A stretch of 42,061 nt of DNA from an uncultured Flavobacteriaceae bacterium (GCA_913048115.1 CAJWVI010000016.1:1-42061); one strand, 5' to 3'; counted from the first letter of the stretch, positions 23,304-32,479 are shown. Notes: a model not told the origin generated them from the letters alone. Translations and numbers: made by a program.

Positions 23304-24686
23304 TTACACTACAGTGATTCCAGCCTCCTTGATAGCCGTAAAACCACCTGTCACGTTTATAGCATTGTGGATGCCTCTGCTTTTTAAAATAGAAGCAGCA
23401 ATCACAGAACGATACCCTTCTGCACAGTGAATATAAAATGGGGATGATGCTGGAAACAAATCCAAATTATCATCTATATACCCAAGGGAAGCATGTGTAG
23501 CTTCTGGAATATGGGCTGCAGAAAACTCTCCTTCTTTTCGAACATCAAAAATAGGCATACCCAAAACAAGTTCTCCTTTTAATGTTTGGGCAGAAATGGT
23601 CTGTATGCTATCAATTTGTTTTCCTGCTGTTTGCCAACAAGTAATACCCCCGTTTAAAAAACCTAATGTGTTATCAAACCCCACTCGAGATAATCGTGAA
23701 ATGGCTTCTGCTTCTCCTCCCTGGGGAGCAACCAACATGATAGGCTGTTTTACATCTTTAATTATCGCTCCAACCCAAGGAGCAAAACCACCATCTAAAC
23801 CAATGAAAATAGATTTTGGTATATGTGCCTTCATATAATCACTTTGGTGTCTTACATCCAAAACAATGGCACCTTTTAGTTTGACTAACATTTCAAAAAC
23901 ATCTGGAGAAAGTGGTATTGCCGCTCTATCTATAATAGCATCAAGATGCTCATAGCCTTCTTTGTTCATTTTTACATTTAAAGGAAAATATGCTGGAGGG
24001 GCTATTAAACCGTCTGTAACCTCTTTGATAAATTCTTGCTTGGTCATCTCTGCGCGCAGGGCATAATTCATTTGCTTTTGATTACCTAAGGTGTCTACTG
24101 TTTCTTTCATCATGTTCTTTCCGCAGGCAGAACCGGCGCCATGAGCAGGGTATACTATAACGTTATTTGGGAGCGGCATGATTTTATTTCGTAAACTATC
24201 AAATAGAATACCCGCAAGGTGTTCTTGGGTGACATTGGCAGATTTTTGGGCTAAATCAGGCCTTCCCACATCTCCTAAAAACAAGGTGTCTCCAGTAAAA
24301 ATAGCATGTTCTTTTCCAGAAGCATCGTGTAATAAATACGTGGTGCTTTCCATAGTATGACCGGGAGTATGCAATACAGTAATGGTGATATCTCCAACGG
24401 TAAACACCTCACCATCTTTGGCTATATAAGCCTTAAAAGAAGTAGCTGCATTAGGTCCAAAAACAATAGTTGCCCCGGTCTGTTTTGAAAGTGTTACATG
24501 ACCACTTACAAAATCTGCATGGAAATGGGTTTCAAAAACATATTTAATCGCAGCTTTATCCCGCTTGGCTCTTTTTATATAAGGTGTGGTATCTCTTAAA
24601 GGGTCAATTATCACAGCCTCTCCTTTACTCTCGATATAGTAAGCGCCTTGCGAAAGACATTCTGTGTATAATTGTTCAATCTGCAT
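23304..24686 (-). CDS. CstB-like persulfide dioxygenase-rhodanese fusion
   Basis: The 460-residue protein has three parts. The N-terminal metallo-beta-lactamase domain has THFHADFVSGH (53-63), HTPGHTMES (106-114) and TGDTLFLGDVGRPDL (131-145), the iron ligands and family motifs of ETHE1-type persulfide dioxygenases. A first rhodanese-like domain (about 280-360) has LVAPQGGEAEA where the catalytic loop should be and no Cys. A second rhodanese domain (about 365-460) has IHCAEGYRS with Cys 421. This order matches CstB, which oxidises persulfides to sulfite and thiosulfate. The start is the ATG at 24686: the in-frame ATG at 24728 would lie upstream of the -7 box. Length of this form fits the family. 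Confidence 0.87.
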   Translation of the reverse strand: MQIEQLYTECLSQGAYYIESKGEAVIIDPLRDTTPYIKRAKRDKAAIKYVFETHFHADFVSGHVTLSKQTGATIVFGPNAATSFKAYIAKDGEVFTVGDITITVLHTPGHTMESTTYLLHDASGKEHAIFTGDTLFLGDVGRPDLAQKSANVTQEHLAGILFDSLRNKIMPLPNNVIVYPAHGAGSACGKNMMKETVDTLGNQKQMNYALRAEMTKQEFIKEVTDGLIAPPAYFPLNVKMNKEGYEHLDAIIDRAAIPLSPDVFEMLVKLKGAIVLDVRHQSDYMKAHIPKSIFIGLDGGFAPWVGAIIKDVKQPIMLVAPQGGEAEAISRLSRVGFDNTLGFLNGGITCWQTAGKQIDSIQTISAQTLKGELVLGMPIFDVRKEGEFSAAHIPEATHASLGYIDDNLDLFPASSPFYIHCAEGYRSVIAASILKSRGIHNAINVTGGFTAIKEAGITVV

Positions 24687-24702
24687 GAAAATAGTTTTAC
24701 TG

Positions 24703-24710
24703 CAAATATA
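24703..24710 (-). promoter_or_regulatory. -7 promoter box of the persulfide dioxygenase gene
   Basis: TATATTTG on the minus strand, exact consensus, 16 bases before the ATG at 24686. It decides the start codon by excluding the upstream ATG. Confidence 0.6.
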
Positions 24711-24835
24711 ATAATTGTTAAGCAACATGTCTCTTATTTTGCTTTTGACTCATTGGCAAAATTTTAAGATATCAGGATAGCATAGGTCTCAAAAAATGAA
24801 TATTTTGCAAAGATTACAAAATAATACCTATCCCT

Positions 24836-25849
24836 ATGAAAATTTATATCATTGCCATGCTTGCTATTGCAACAGTGGCCTGTACCTCAGCCCAAAAAAC
24901 AACCTCTAAAAAGCAAAACACCGTAGAGGACTATGCTGCTACTATTACATCAAATGAGTTAAAGGAAATGTTGTATGTATATGCTGGTGACAACATGCGC
25001 GGAAGGATGACAGGGTCTAAAGGACAGAAACTGGCAGTACAGTATCTAAAAGATTTTTATGTAGCCCAAGGTATTAAATCTCCTCTTGGAGGCGATAATT
25101 ACTTTCAAAATGTACCAGCAAGTTACTTAACCCGATTAAAAGAACCTGCTGATTCTGAAAATGTTGTAGCATTTATTGAAGGAAGTGAGTTTCCTGAACA
25201 AATCATTATATTATCTGCGCATCTTGATCATGTAGGTGTAGACGATGATGGAAATGTTTTTAATGGAGCTGATGATGATGGAAGCGGTACGGTTGCCATG
25301 CTAGAAATGGCAGAAGCATTTCAAAGAGCTGTAAAAGAAGGTAAAGGACCAAAAAGATCTATTCTTTTTTTACACGTAACGGGTGAAGAAATTGGCTTGT
25401 TTGGTTCTCGATATTATACAGAAAACCCTTTATTCCCGCTAGCAAATACTGTTTGTAATCTAAACACAGACATGATTGGACGTATTGATCCAGACAAAGC
25501 AGACACTCCTAATTACATATACCTTATCGGAAGTGATAAACTAAGTCAAGAGCTACACGAGGTTTCTGAGGCAGTTGCAAAAAAACACAGTGATCTTTTA
25601 ATAGATTATACGTACAATGATGAAAATGATCCAAACCGTTTCTACTATAGAAGCGACCATTATAATTTTGCAAAAAACAACATTCCAGTTATTTTTTACT
25701 TTAATGGTGTGCATGCAGATTATCATAAAATATCTGACACACCAGACAAAATTGAATATGATTTAATGGAAAAAAGAACAAGACTTATTTTTCATACAGC
25801 ATGGGAAATTGCTAACCGTGAACAACGCATAACAGCAGATAAGTTATAG
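24836..25849 (+). CDS. M28-family metallopeptidase lipoprotein
   Basis: The 337-residue protein begins with a signal peptide and lipobox ATVAC with Cys at 16, so it is a lipoprotein of the periplasm or outer membrane. The peptidase domain (about 100-330) has LSAHLDHVG, FNGADDDGSGT, HVTGEEIGLFGSRYY and YRSDHYNFAKNNIPVIFYFNGVHADYH. These supply the His, Asp, catalytic Glu-Glu, Asp and His ligands of a two-zinc M28 aminopeptidase. It probably trims peptides outside the cytoplasm. It is monocistronic, with a 44-base palindromic terminator after it shared with the E2 gene. Confidence 0.9.
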   Translation: MKIYIIAMLAIATVACTSAQKTTSKKQNTVEDYAATITSNELKEMLYVYAGDNMRGRMTGSKGQKLAVQYLKDFYVAQGIKSPLGGDNYFQNVPASYLTRLKEPADSENVVAFIEGSEFPEQIIILSAHLDHVGVDDDGNVFNGADDDGSGTVAMLEMAEAFQRAVKEGKGPKRSILFLHVTGEEIGLFGSRYYTENPLFPLANTVCNLNTDMIGRIDPDKADTPNYIYLIGSDKLSQELHEVSEAVAKKHSDLLIDYTYNDENDPNRFYYRSDHYNFAKNNIPVIFYFNGVHADYHKISDTPDKIEYDLMEKRTRLIFHTAWEIANREQRITADKL

Positions 25850-25860
25850 TAATTCTTTTT

Positions 25861-25904
25861 AAGCAACAAAAACCCCGCCATTAATGGCGGGTTTTTTGTT
25901 GCTT
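25861..25904. terminator. 44-base palindromic bidirectional terminator
   Basis: CCCGCCATT and AATGGCGGG (25874-25891) form a GC-rich core. It is flanked by A and T runs, then by AAGCAAC and GTTGCTT, so the stem extends over the whole interval. T-tracts exist on both strands. It serves the M28 and E2 genes. Confidence 0.9.
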
Positions 25905-25950
25905 AAAAATATAGCTTAGCTTCTCTGTCAATTATATGCAGTAGGTATAC

Positions 25951-27249
25951 TTAAATTTCTTTATTTATATCCCAAGCCTCTAGATAGTCTGCTACCGCTT
26001 TTACAAATTGACCTCCTAAGGCGCCATTTACAACTCTATGGTCATAACTGTGGCTTAAGAACATCTTGTAACGAATGCCAATAAAATCTCCTTCTGGGGT
26101 TTCTATAACAGCAGGCACTTTACGTATGGCCCCTAAGGCCAAAATACCTACTTGAGGTTGGTTTATAATAGGAGTACCCATAATACTACCGAAGGTTCCT
26201 ACATTTGTTACTGTATAAGTACCGCCTTGAATATCGTCTGGTTTTAGCTTGTTGTCTCTTGCGCGTGCTGCTAAGTCATTTACAGCCTTTGTCATTCCAA
26301 CTAGGTTGAGTTGATCTGCATTTTTAATAACGGGCACAATTAAATTACCACCAGGCAAGGCCGCAGCCATACCAAGGTTTATGTTTTTACGCTTGATAAT
26401 AGTATCACCGTCTAGGGCTATATTCATCATCGGATAATCTTTCAATGCTTTTGCAACGGCTTCCATAAATATAGGAGTGAATGTTAAATTCTCTCCTTCA
26501 CGACTCATAAAAGCCGCTTTTACTTTTTTACGCCAGTTCCAAATATTAGTAACATCTGCTTCTATAAAAGATTGAACATGTGCACTAGTTTGAACGCTAG
26601 CAACCATGTGGTGGGCAATAATTTTACCCATGCGTGTCATCTCTATAATTTCATCACCTCCATTTACTGAAACAGGAGCAGCTTTTGCTACTGGAGCAGC
26701 TACTTTAGGTGTTGTTGATGTTGTTGGTACTGCACCTCTATTTTTAATATACACTAGCATGTTATTTTTAGTAACACGCCCATCTTTACCTGTTCCCTGC
26801 ACGGTGTCTAACTCTGCTTGTGGAATATTTTCTTTTTGCGCCATTTTCTTCACCAATGGTGAGTAAAATCTATCTTCTGAACTAGCAACAGCAACTGGTG
26901 TGGCTATTGTATCTTTAGCTGCAGTAACGGTTGCGGCTACTGCGGCAACATCATTTATACTTGGAGTTGTCTCTGGAATCGTTGCAGTAGAAGCAGGGGC
27001 GGCATCATCTTTTATTTCAATAATAGCCATTGTCTGGCCAACTTGAACAACATCATCTGTGTTAAATAAAATTTCAACCAACACACCATCTACCTCACTA
27101 GGCACCTCACTATCTACTTTATCTGTAGCAATTTCTAGTACGGCTTCATCGGCTTCAATAGTGTCTCCAATATTTTTTAACCAATTGGTTACCGTAGCTT
27201 CGGCAACACTTTCGCCCATTTTAGGAAGTTTTAATTCAAATTTAGCCAT
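25951..27249 (-). CDS. dihydrolipoamide acyltransferase, E2 of a 2-oxoacid dehydrogenase
   Basis: The 432-residue protein has one lipoyl domain (1-80, ATDKVDSEV with the lipoylated Lys 44), an Ala/Thr/Val-rich linker, an E3-binding domain (about 128-166, YSPLVKKMAQKENI and GRVTKNNM), a second linker, and the catalytic domain (about 200-432). The active-site segment reads DHRVVNG (403-409); most E2 proteins have DHRxxDG, so the Asp is Asn here. It forms the multimeric core of a 2-oxoglutarate, pyruvate or branched-chain dehydrogenase. No E1 or E3 gene is adjacent, so the substrate is undecided. Confidence 0.9.
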   Translation of the reverse strand: MAKFELKLPKMGESVAEATVTNWLKNIGDTIEADEAVLEIATDKVDSEVPSEVDGVLVEILFNTDDVVQVGQTMAIIEIKDDAAPASTATIPETTPSINDVAAVAATVTAAKDTIATPVAVASSEDRFYSPLVKKMAQKENIPQAELDTVQGTGKDGRVTKNNMLVYIKNRGAVPTTSTTPKVAAPVAKAAPVSVNGGDEIIEMTRMGKIIAHHMVASVQTSAHVQSFIEADVTNIWNWRKKVKAAFMSREGENLTFTPIFMEAVAKALKDYPMMNIALDGDTIIKRKNINLGMAAALPGGNLIVPVIKNADQLNLVGMTKAVNDLAARARDNKLKPDDIQGGTYTVTNVGTFGSIMGTPIINQPQVGILALGAIRKVPAVIETPEGDFIGIRYKMFLSHSYDHRVVNGALGGQFVKAVADYLEAWDINKEI

Positions 27250-27326
27250 AGTGGTTTGCTGTAAATAGCGTTTAGCGTTATAGACTGCGAAATTAAGAAA
27301 TTTTTATAGGAAGTGATTTACTTTTT

Positions 27327-28445
27327 TTAAAAAACAAGCACATTTCCTTTTTGATCACTTTGGTCGCTTCCAAGAATAAAGTTACACATTGGTGGGCGTA
27401 TTCTAAAATGATTACCCCTACCCTGTAATTGCTGCATGACAGTAAATATCTGTAGATAAGACATATATGCCCCGTCAAAAACAAATAGCGTGTCATCATA
27501 CAATGTATCTTGAAATATACTTTTGGAAGCTGCCTTTACGGGAGTAACAAGTACTGCAGAAATTTTAGAAAATAAATCTAAATTGTCTGTCATAATAAAG
27601 CCAGCTTTTACCTTGTCATTTTTTTCGGGCAAAGCATTTGCACTTGAAGTACGAATCATTTTAAAACGAACGATTGCTTTCACAGCAGTATCCAACAAAA
27701 AATTGGATGTAAAATGTTTTGAATAAAAAATATTCATTGCACCGTAAAACCGTTTTAAATAAATCTTGTTTTTGGTAGTGCTCTCACCTTTATAATGTAA
27801 AGTCTTTGCTGTTCCTATATAATAATTCTTATATCCCGCTTTCTGCAGTTTATAAGACAAATCGATATCCTCACCATACATAAAATAATCTTCATCAAAT
27901 CCATGCACCTCAGCATATACAGATCTTTTTAATAACATAAAAGCGCCTACTAAAACAGCGACACTTCCCTTGTTGTTTTGTGAAACATCATGAGCATAAT
28001 ATTTGTTTGGAAAACCAAGTAACTTTAAGGCAGAAACCATTGGTGTTGGTAGGTTTCTTTTACTTTCTGGCAAAAAACTCCCTGTGCCATCCATAAGGTA
28101 ACAACCTAGAGCGCCCAAATTATCTAGAGATTCGGCATAGGATAATGCTTTTGTAAAAACATCTTCTGCAACAGCAGTATCTGGATTTAAAATACAAACA
28201 TAGCTTCCCTTTGCAACCCCAACACCTTGGTTATTTGCAATACTAAAACCTACATTTTCTTTATTTTCAATAAGGGTTAGCCCTGGAAAGGTGTTTTTAA
28301 CCATTGAGCAACTATCATCTGTAGAGTTATTATCTACAATAATAATTTCAGCATCAATGGCACGAGTGGCTTTTTGAACGCTAATTATACATTGTTCTAA
28401 AAAATAGCGAACATTGTAATTAAGAATAATGACCGAAAGTTTCAA
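27327..28445 (-). CDS. family 2 glycosyltransferase, rhamnosyltransferase-like
   Basis: The 372-residue GT-A protein starts MKLSVIILNYNVRYFLEQCI. It has AEIIIVDNNSTDDS, ENVGFSIANNQGVGVAKGSYVCILNPDTAV (about 62-92) and MYGEDIDLSYKLQKAGYKNYY (about 190-210), the pattern of dTDP-rhamnosyl and related GT2 transferases. The last 100 residues are outside the GT domain and not recognised. The start is a TTG at 28445-28443, since the fold begins immediately after it and no ATG lies upstream in frame. It starts four bases after the recR stop, so recR and this gene are cotranscribed. Confidence 0.87.
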   Translation of the reverse strand: MKLSVIILNYNVRYFLEQCIISVQKATRAIDAEIIIVDNNSTDDSCSMVKNTFPGLTLIENKENVGFSIANNQGVGVAKGSYVCILNPDTAVAEDVFTKALSYAESLDNLGALGCYLMDGTGSFLPESKRNLPTPMVSALKLLGFPNKYYAHDVSQNNKGSVAVLVGAFMLLKRSVYAEVHGFDEDYFMYGEDIDLSYKLQKAGYKNYYIGTAKTLHYKGESTTKNKIYLKRFYGAMNIFYSKHFTSNFLLDTAVKAIVRFKMIRTSSANALPEKNDKVKAGFIMTDNLDLFSKISAVLVTPVKAASKSIFQDTLYDDTLFVFDGAYMSYLQIFTVMQQLQGRGNHFRIRPPMCNFILGSDQSDQKGNVLVF

Positions 28446-28449
28446 TAAT

Positions 28450-29070
28450 CTAGTTGTTTTTCAAAGAATTCTCAAAAGGAATTCTGTTAACAATACTGCG
28501 TCCTAGGGTTACCTCGTCTGCGTATTCTAATTCATCACCTACAGAGATTCCTCTTGCAATGGTTGTTGTTGTTACTTGATAATCCTCAATTTGCTTAAAG
28601 ATATAAAAATTGGTTGTATCTCCCTCCATTGTAGAGCTTAAAGCAAATATAAGTTCATCTACGCGTCCATCTTTCACCTTCTCAACCAAAGAATTTATTG
28701 TTAAATCTAAGGGGCCAATACCATCCATAGGAGAAATTTTACCGCCCAGTACATGGTAATGCCCTCGGTATTGACTCGTAGCTTCAATAGCCATTACGTC
28801 TCTTATATCCTCAACAACACAAATTACTCTATCGGTTCGGTTTTGGCTTGCGCAAATTTCACATAATTTAGAATCACTTAGGTTATGGCAATTGCCGCAA
28901 AAATTAATTTCGCTCCTTAATTCAACCAAACTATGGGCTAAGAGCTCTATTTGTTGTTTTGGTTGCTTTAACATATGCAATACCAAACGTAGTGCAGTAC
29001 GCTTGCCAATTCCAGGCAATTGTGACATTTCATTCACTGCGTTTTCAAGAAGTTTTGAAGAGAAATCCAT
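28450..29070 (-). CDS. recR: recombination mediator RecR
   Basis: The 206-residue protein has all RecR parts: a helix-hairpin-helix ([17 protein letters not shown], 18-34), a zinc finger with Cys 58, 61, 70 and 73, a Toprim domain starting [13 protein letters not shown] (84-96), and the C-terminal [24 protein letters not shown] segment. RecR works with RecO/RecF to load RecA at gaps during recombinational repair. Length is normal. It leads a short operon with the GT2 gene. TATCTTTC, close to a -7 box, lies just before the ATG. Confidence 0.96.
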   Translation of the reverse strand: MDFSSKLLENAVNEMSQLPGIGKRTALRLVLHMLKQPKQQIELLAHSLVELRSEINFCGNCHNLSDSKLCEICASQNRTDRVICVVEDIRDVMAIEATSQYRGHYHVLGGKISPMDGIGPLDLTINSLVEKVKDGRVDELIFALSSTMEGDTTNFYIFKQIEDYQVTTTTIARGISVGDELEYADEVTLGRSIVNRIPFENSLKNN

Positions 29071-29275
29071 AGTGCGAAAGATAAAAAAAAGCTTCGAAAA
29101 ATCGATTAATTATAGCGCTTATAAATAAAGATTATATCCCTTATTTTTTAATGATTTTTTAAAATTCATCTCGATGATATTTATCACAGCACCAAGAATA
29201 TAAGTGAAATAGTAAAGGATTGCCTATTAAACTTTCATATTTTTACCCACAACCTATAATTTCAGGAACACTTTT

Positions 29276-30721
29276 ATGCAACCACTTCACATACTTTTAC
29301 TTATTGGCGGTTATTTTTCAATATTATTAGGAATATCTTACATTACTAATAGAGGAGGCAGCAATGCAGATTTCTTTAAAGCAGCAAAGCAATCACCCTG
29401 GTATTTAGTTGCCTTTGGAATGATTGGTGCATCTTTAAGTGGTGTTACTTTTATTTCTGTGCCAGGCGCTGTTGAGGCAGACAATTTTAATTATTTTCAA
29501 GTTGTTTTGGGCTATACTTTTGGATATGCCGTAATTGGGCTTGTACTTCTCCCACTCTACTATAAATTAAACCTCACCTCAATATATACGTATCTAGAAG
29601 GAAGGTTTGGATCTGCTTCTTATAAAACAGGAGCCTCCTTTTTCTTGCTCTCTAGAATCACTGGAGCGAGCTTTAGATTGTATTTGGTTGCTATTGTATT
29701 ACAAGACCTAGTATTTAATGCAATGGGAGTACCGTTTTGGGTAACAGTAAGCATAACTATTTTACTTATCTGGCTATACACCTTTAAAAGCGGAATAAAA
29801 ACCATTGTGTGGACAGACACCTTACAAACTTTATTTATGTTAATTGCTGTAGGTGTAGCTATCTATTATATAGCAGATGGACTAGGTGTTGGGGAGGATG
29901 GCATTATTAGTTTGATAGCCCAAAGCGACCTCTCACAAATTTTCTTCTTTGATGACTACAAGAGCAGTAATTACTTTTTCAAACAATTTATAAGCGGGAT
30001 TTTTATTGCCATTGTAATGACAGGGTTGGATCAAGATATGATGCAAAAAAACTTGACGTGTCGCAACTTAAAAGATGCTCAAAAAAATATGTTTTGGTTT
30101 ACAATTGTGCTCACTTTTGTAAATTTAATATTCTTAGGGCTAGGCCTATTACTTACTGTATATGCCCAACAAAACGGAATTGACGCACATAAAGACACGT
30201 TATTCTCTACCATAGCCATGAACGAAAATTTTGGTTGGGGCATCGGTGTTTTCTTCCTTCTTGGACTCATTGCAGCAGCCTATTCTAGTGCAGATAGCGC
30301 CCTTACTGCCCTCACCACATCCTTTAGTATTGATATTCTAGATATTGAAAAAAAACGCACGCCAGATGATCAAATCAAGGTGCGCAAAAAGGTACACATT
30401 GCAATGTCTATAGTGCTAATATTGGTTATAGTAAGTTTTAACTATCTTATTGGAGACGCCTCGGTAATTACCAAACTATTTGTGTTTACAGGGTACACCT
30501 ATGGGCCATTATTGGGCTTATACGCCTTTGGATTATTCTCTAAACAAAGAGTAAAAGATCGCTTTGTACCTATTGTAGCTATTCTCACTCCTTTTGTTGG
30601 TTATGCCATTAGCCATTACAGTGCTGTTTGGTTTGGCTTTGAATTCGGTTTCTTTATATTGATATTAAATGGGATACTCACCTCTCTAGGACTCGTATTG
30701 ATTCGTGCCCAACAAAACTAA
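29276..30721 (+). CDS. sodium:solute symporter (SSS family)
   Basis: The 481-residue integral membrane protein has about 13 helices. ASLSGVTFISVPGAVEA (about 53-69) is the SSS signature on helix 2. TGLDQDMMQKNLTCRN is the conserved loop near 250-265, and GLIAAAYSSADSALTALTTSF (about 333-353) is the sodium-binding region with its serines. It couples sodium influx to uptake of a small solute, which is not identifiable here. An AGGA sequence and a TATTTTTA box (29238-29245) precede the ATG. Its 3' end overlaps the convergent CoA-binding gene by 36 bases. Confidence 0.9.
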   Translation: MQPLHILLLIGGYFSILLGISYITNRGGSNADFFKAAKQSPWYLVAFGMIGASLSGVTFISVPGAVEADNFNYFQVVLGYTFGYAVIGLVLLPLYYKLNLTSIYTYLEGRFGSASYKTGASFFLLSRITGASFRLYLVAIVLQDLVFNAMGVPFWVTVSITILLIWLYTFKSGIKTIVWTDTLQTLFMLIAVGVAIYYIADGLGVGEDGIISLIAQSDLSQIFFFDDYKSSNYFFKQFISGIFIAIVMTGLDQDMMQKNLTCRNLKDAQKNMFWFTIVLTFVNLIFLGLGLLLTVYAQQNGIDAHKDTLFSTIAMNENFGWGIGVFFLLGLIAAAYSSADSALTALTTSFSIDILDIEKKRTPDDQIKVRKKVHIAMSIVLILVIVSFNYLIGDASVITKLFVFTGYTYGPLLGLYAFGLFSKQRVKDRFVPIVAILTPFVGYAISHYSAVWFGFEFGFFILILNGILTSLGLVLIRAQQN

Positions 30722-31051
30722 TGTACAGGCCACCTCATAGCCAATTTGATGCTCCTCTAAAAGCGAATAAAAATTAGGGTTTTCTGTTCCTGGATTAAAG
30801 ATAACCCGGGTAGGTTTTAACGATAAAACATACTCATAATAGGCCTCTTGCCGTGTTGGACTGAGGTACAAAGTTACAGTATGAATCGCCGTAAACATCT
30901 CTTTTTCTTTTGTTATAGCTACATCTACAACAAGCCCTTCTTGCATGCCAATGGCGACAACTTTATGATTATGCTCGCGTAATTTATGAATCGCAATGTT
31001 TGAGTACCTATCTTCTTTAAGACTTGCACCAAGGACTAGTGTTTTGTTCAT
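30686..31051 (-). CDS. CoA-binding domain protein (YccU-like)
   Basis: The 121-residue protein is a single Rossmann-fold CoA-binding domain: MNKTLVLGASLKEDRYSNIAIHKLREHNHKVVAIG (split here) is the glycine-rich nucleotide loop and helix. LYLSPTRQEAYYEYVLSLKPTRVIFNPGTENP is the conserved second half. The family is widespread; function is uncertain. It has a perfect TACATTTG promoter box 31 bases upstream. Its end overlaps the SSS transporter gene by 36 bases on the opposite strand. Confidence 0.85.
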   Translation of the reverse strand: MNKTLVLGASLKEDRYSNIAIHKLREHNHKVVAIGMQEGLVVDVAITKEKEMFTAIHTVTLYLSPTRQEAYYEYVLSLKPTRVIFNPGTENPNFYSLLEEHQIGYEVACTLVLLGTNQYES

Positions 31052-31082
31052 ATTATAAATCTATGTGTAATTACAAGAATTG

Positions 31083-31090
31083 CAAATGTA
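31083..31090 (-). promoter_or_regulatory. -7 promoter box of the CoA-binding gene
   Basis: TACATTTG on the minus strand, exact match to TANNTTTG. Confidence 0.55.
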
Positions 31091-31280
31091 ACATGTTTAA
31101 AAACCAAGTGTCTGTTTTAAAAAATGGTATGTTACAAAAACGTTAAAAATATTTTTTATTGAAACACTTGGCAAATTTTTTCGTCTTTAATAAAAGTAGT
31201 ACCTAATACATGTTATAATTATTTGGATTAGCCGTTCACAAAAATATATAAACGTTCATATTTAGGTTTGTTTAAGTGAA

Positions 31281-31320
31281 AGCGCCTCTCGAAAATCATT
31301 TTGAGAGGTGTTTTTTTATT
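31281..31320 (+). terminator. strong plus-strand intrinsic terminator with no gene before it
   Basis: A stem of about 12 pairs between 31283-31294 and 31299-31310 (core CCTCTC / GAGAGG, with two G-T pairs) and an ATCA loop is followed by seven T (31311-31317). The only plus-strand gene upstream, the symporter, ends 560 bases earlier, with a minus-strand gene in between. The minus-strand side of this stem lacks a T-tract, so it does not serve fabH. Confidence 0.8.
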
Positions 31321-31332
31321 AGGGTAGTATAA

Positions 31333-32340
31333 CTACCATCTAATTAAAGCACTTCCCCAAGTAAAACCGCTCCCAAAAGCGGCTAAAACGACAAGATCAC
31401 CATCGTTAATCTTCCCTGCTTCCCAGGCTTCAGACAAGGCAATAGGAATAGAGGCAGCAGTAGTATTCCCGTATTTCTGTATGTTATTAAAAACCTTCTC
31501 ATCTGGCAAGCGCATTTTTTTTTGTATAAACTGAGAGATACGCAAATTGGCTTGATGTGGTATTAACATGTCTATATCTTCTGTACTTAGTTTATTAGCC
31601 TCTAAGCCCTCTTGTATCACTTCACTAAAACGCACTACGGCATGTTTAAAAACAAACTGCCCATTCATGTAAGGATAATAAGGAATGTTTTCTTGAGGAT
31701 TTTGTGCTATTAATTCTGGCACCCAATGTCCTGTACTAGGTCCTTGAAGCATGAGTTCATCTTTATGTTTTCCCTCACTGTGCAGGTGTGTGGAGAGAAT
31801 TCCTCCTGTACCTGTTTCATTTCTTGACACCACTACGGCGCCAGCTCCATCTCCAAAAATAACAGAAACACCACGACCTCTTGAAGAGAAATCTAGCCCT
31901 CCGCTATGGTTCTCACTACCAACAACTAGCACATTAGAGTACATACCAGTCTTAATAAATTGATCTGCTACCGATAATGAGTACACAAACCCACTACATT
32001 GATTACGAACATCTAGTGCAGGAACCGTTTTCATCTCCAATAATTCTTGAAGCTGCACGCCTCCTCCAGGAAAGTACATATCTGGACTTAGCGTAGCAAA
32101 AATAATCATATCTACATCATCTGCAGAGACCCCGGCCCGCTTTAAGGCAACTCTAGCCGCTTTAGCCCCCATAATTGAGGTATTGTTTCCATCACCTTTT
32201 TTAATGTGTCTGCGTTCTTGTATACCTGTACGTTCTTGAATCCAGGCATCATTGGTATCCATCACCTTAGAAAGATCATCATTGGTTACTATATTTTCTG
32301 GCACATAATGACCAACTCCTGTAATTTTTGAACTAAACAT
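31333..32340 (-). CDS. fabH: 3-oxoacyl-ACP synthase III (KAS III)
   Basis: The 335-residue condensing enzyme has the catalytic triad Cys 115 (RNQCSGF), His 262 (PHQANLRI) and Asn 292 (GNTTAASIP), and an N-terminal ITGVGHYVPENIVTNDDL typical of FabH. It condenses acetyl-CoA or branched acyl-CoA with malonyl-ACP to start fatty-acid synthesis. I start at the ATG at 32340; an ORF extension to 32367 adds nine residues not expected for the family. It is not next to accB/accC or rpmF, so it may be a second FabH-type copy in this genome. Confidence 0.92.
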   Translation of the reverse strand: MFSSKITGVGHYVPENIVTNDDLSKVMDTNDAWIQERTGIQERRHIKKGDGNNTSIMGAKAARVALKRAGVSADDVDMIIFATLSPDMYFPGGGVQLQELLEMKTVPALDVRNQCSGFVYSLSVADQFIKTGMYSNVLVVGSENHSGGLDFSSRGRGVSVIFGDGAGAVVVSRNETGTGGILSTHLHSEGKHKDELMLQGPSTGHWVPELIAQNPQENIPYYPYMNGQFVFKHAVVRFSEVIQEGLEANKLSTEDIDMLIPHQANLRISQFIQKKMRLPDEKVFNNIQKYGNTTAASIPIALSEAWEAGKINDGDLVVLAAFGSGFTWGSALIRW

Positions 32341-32471
32341 ATATATTAGGTTTAAAGTTGGATACAAGATAGGTATTTAATGATTTTCTATCTTTATTAA
32401 AACACTATTTTAATCTGTAAACACACCTTCTTAAAGATAGTATTATTAAGAAGCTATCAAGCTAGTTTTAC

Positions 32472-32479
32472 TACATTTG
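32472..32479 (+). promoter_or_regulatory. -7 promoter box of the DUF885 gene
   Basis: TACATTTG, exact match to the consensus; predicted leader about 48 nt. Confidence 0.5.

Noticed and set aside
24687-24728. 14-residue N-terminal extension of the persulfide dioxygenase
   Set aside because: The -7 box at 24703-24710 lies within it, and the fold begins at the later ATG (MQIEQLY).
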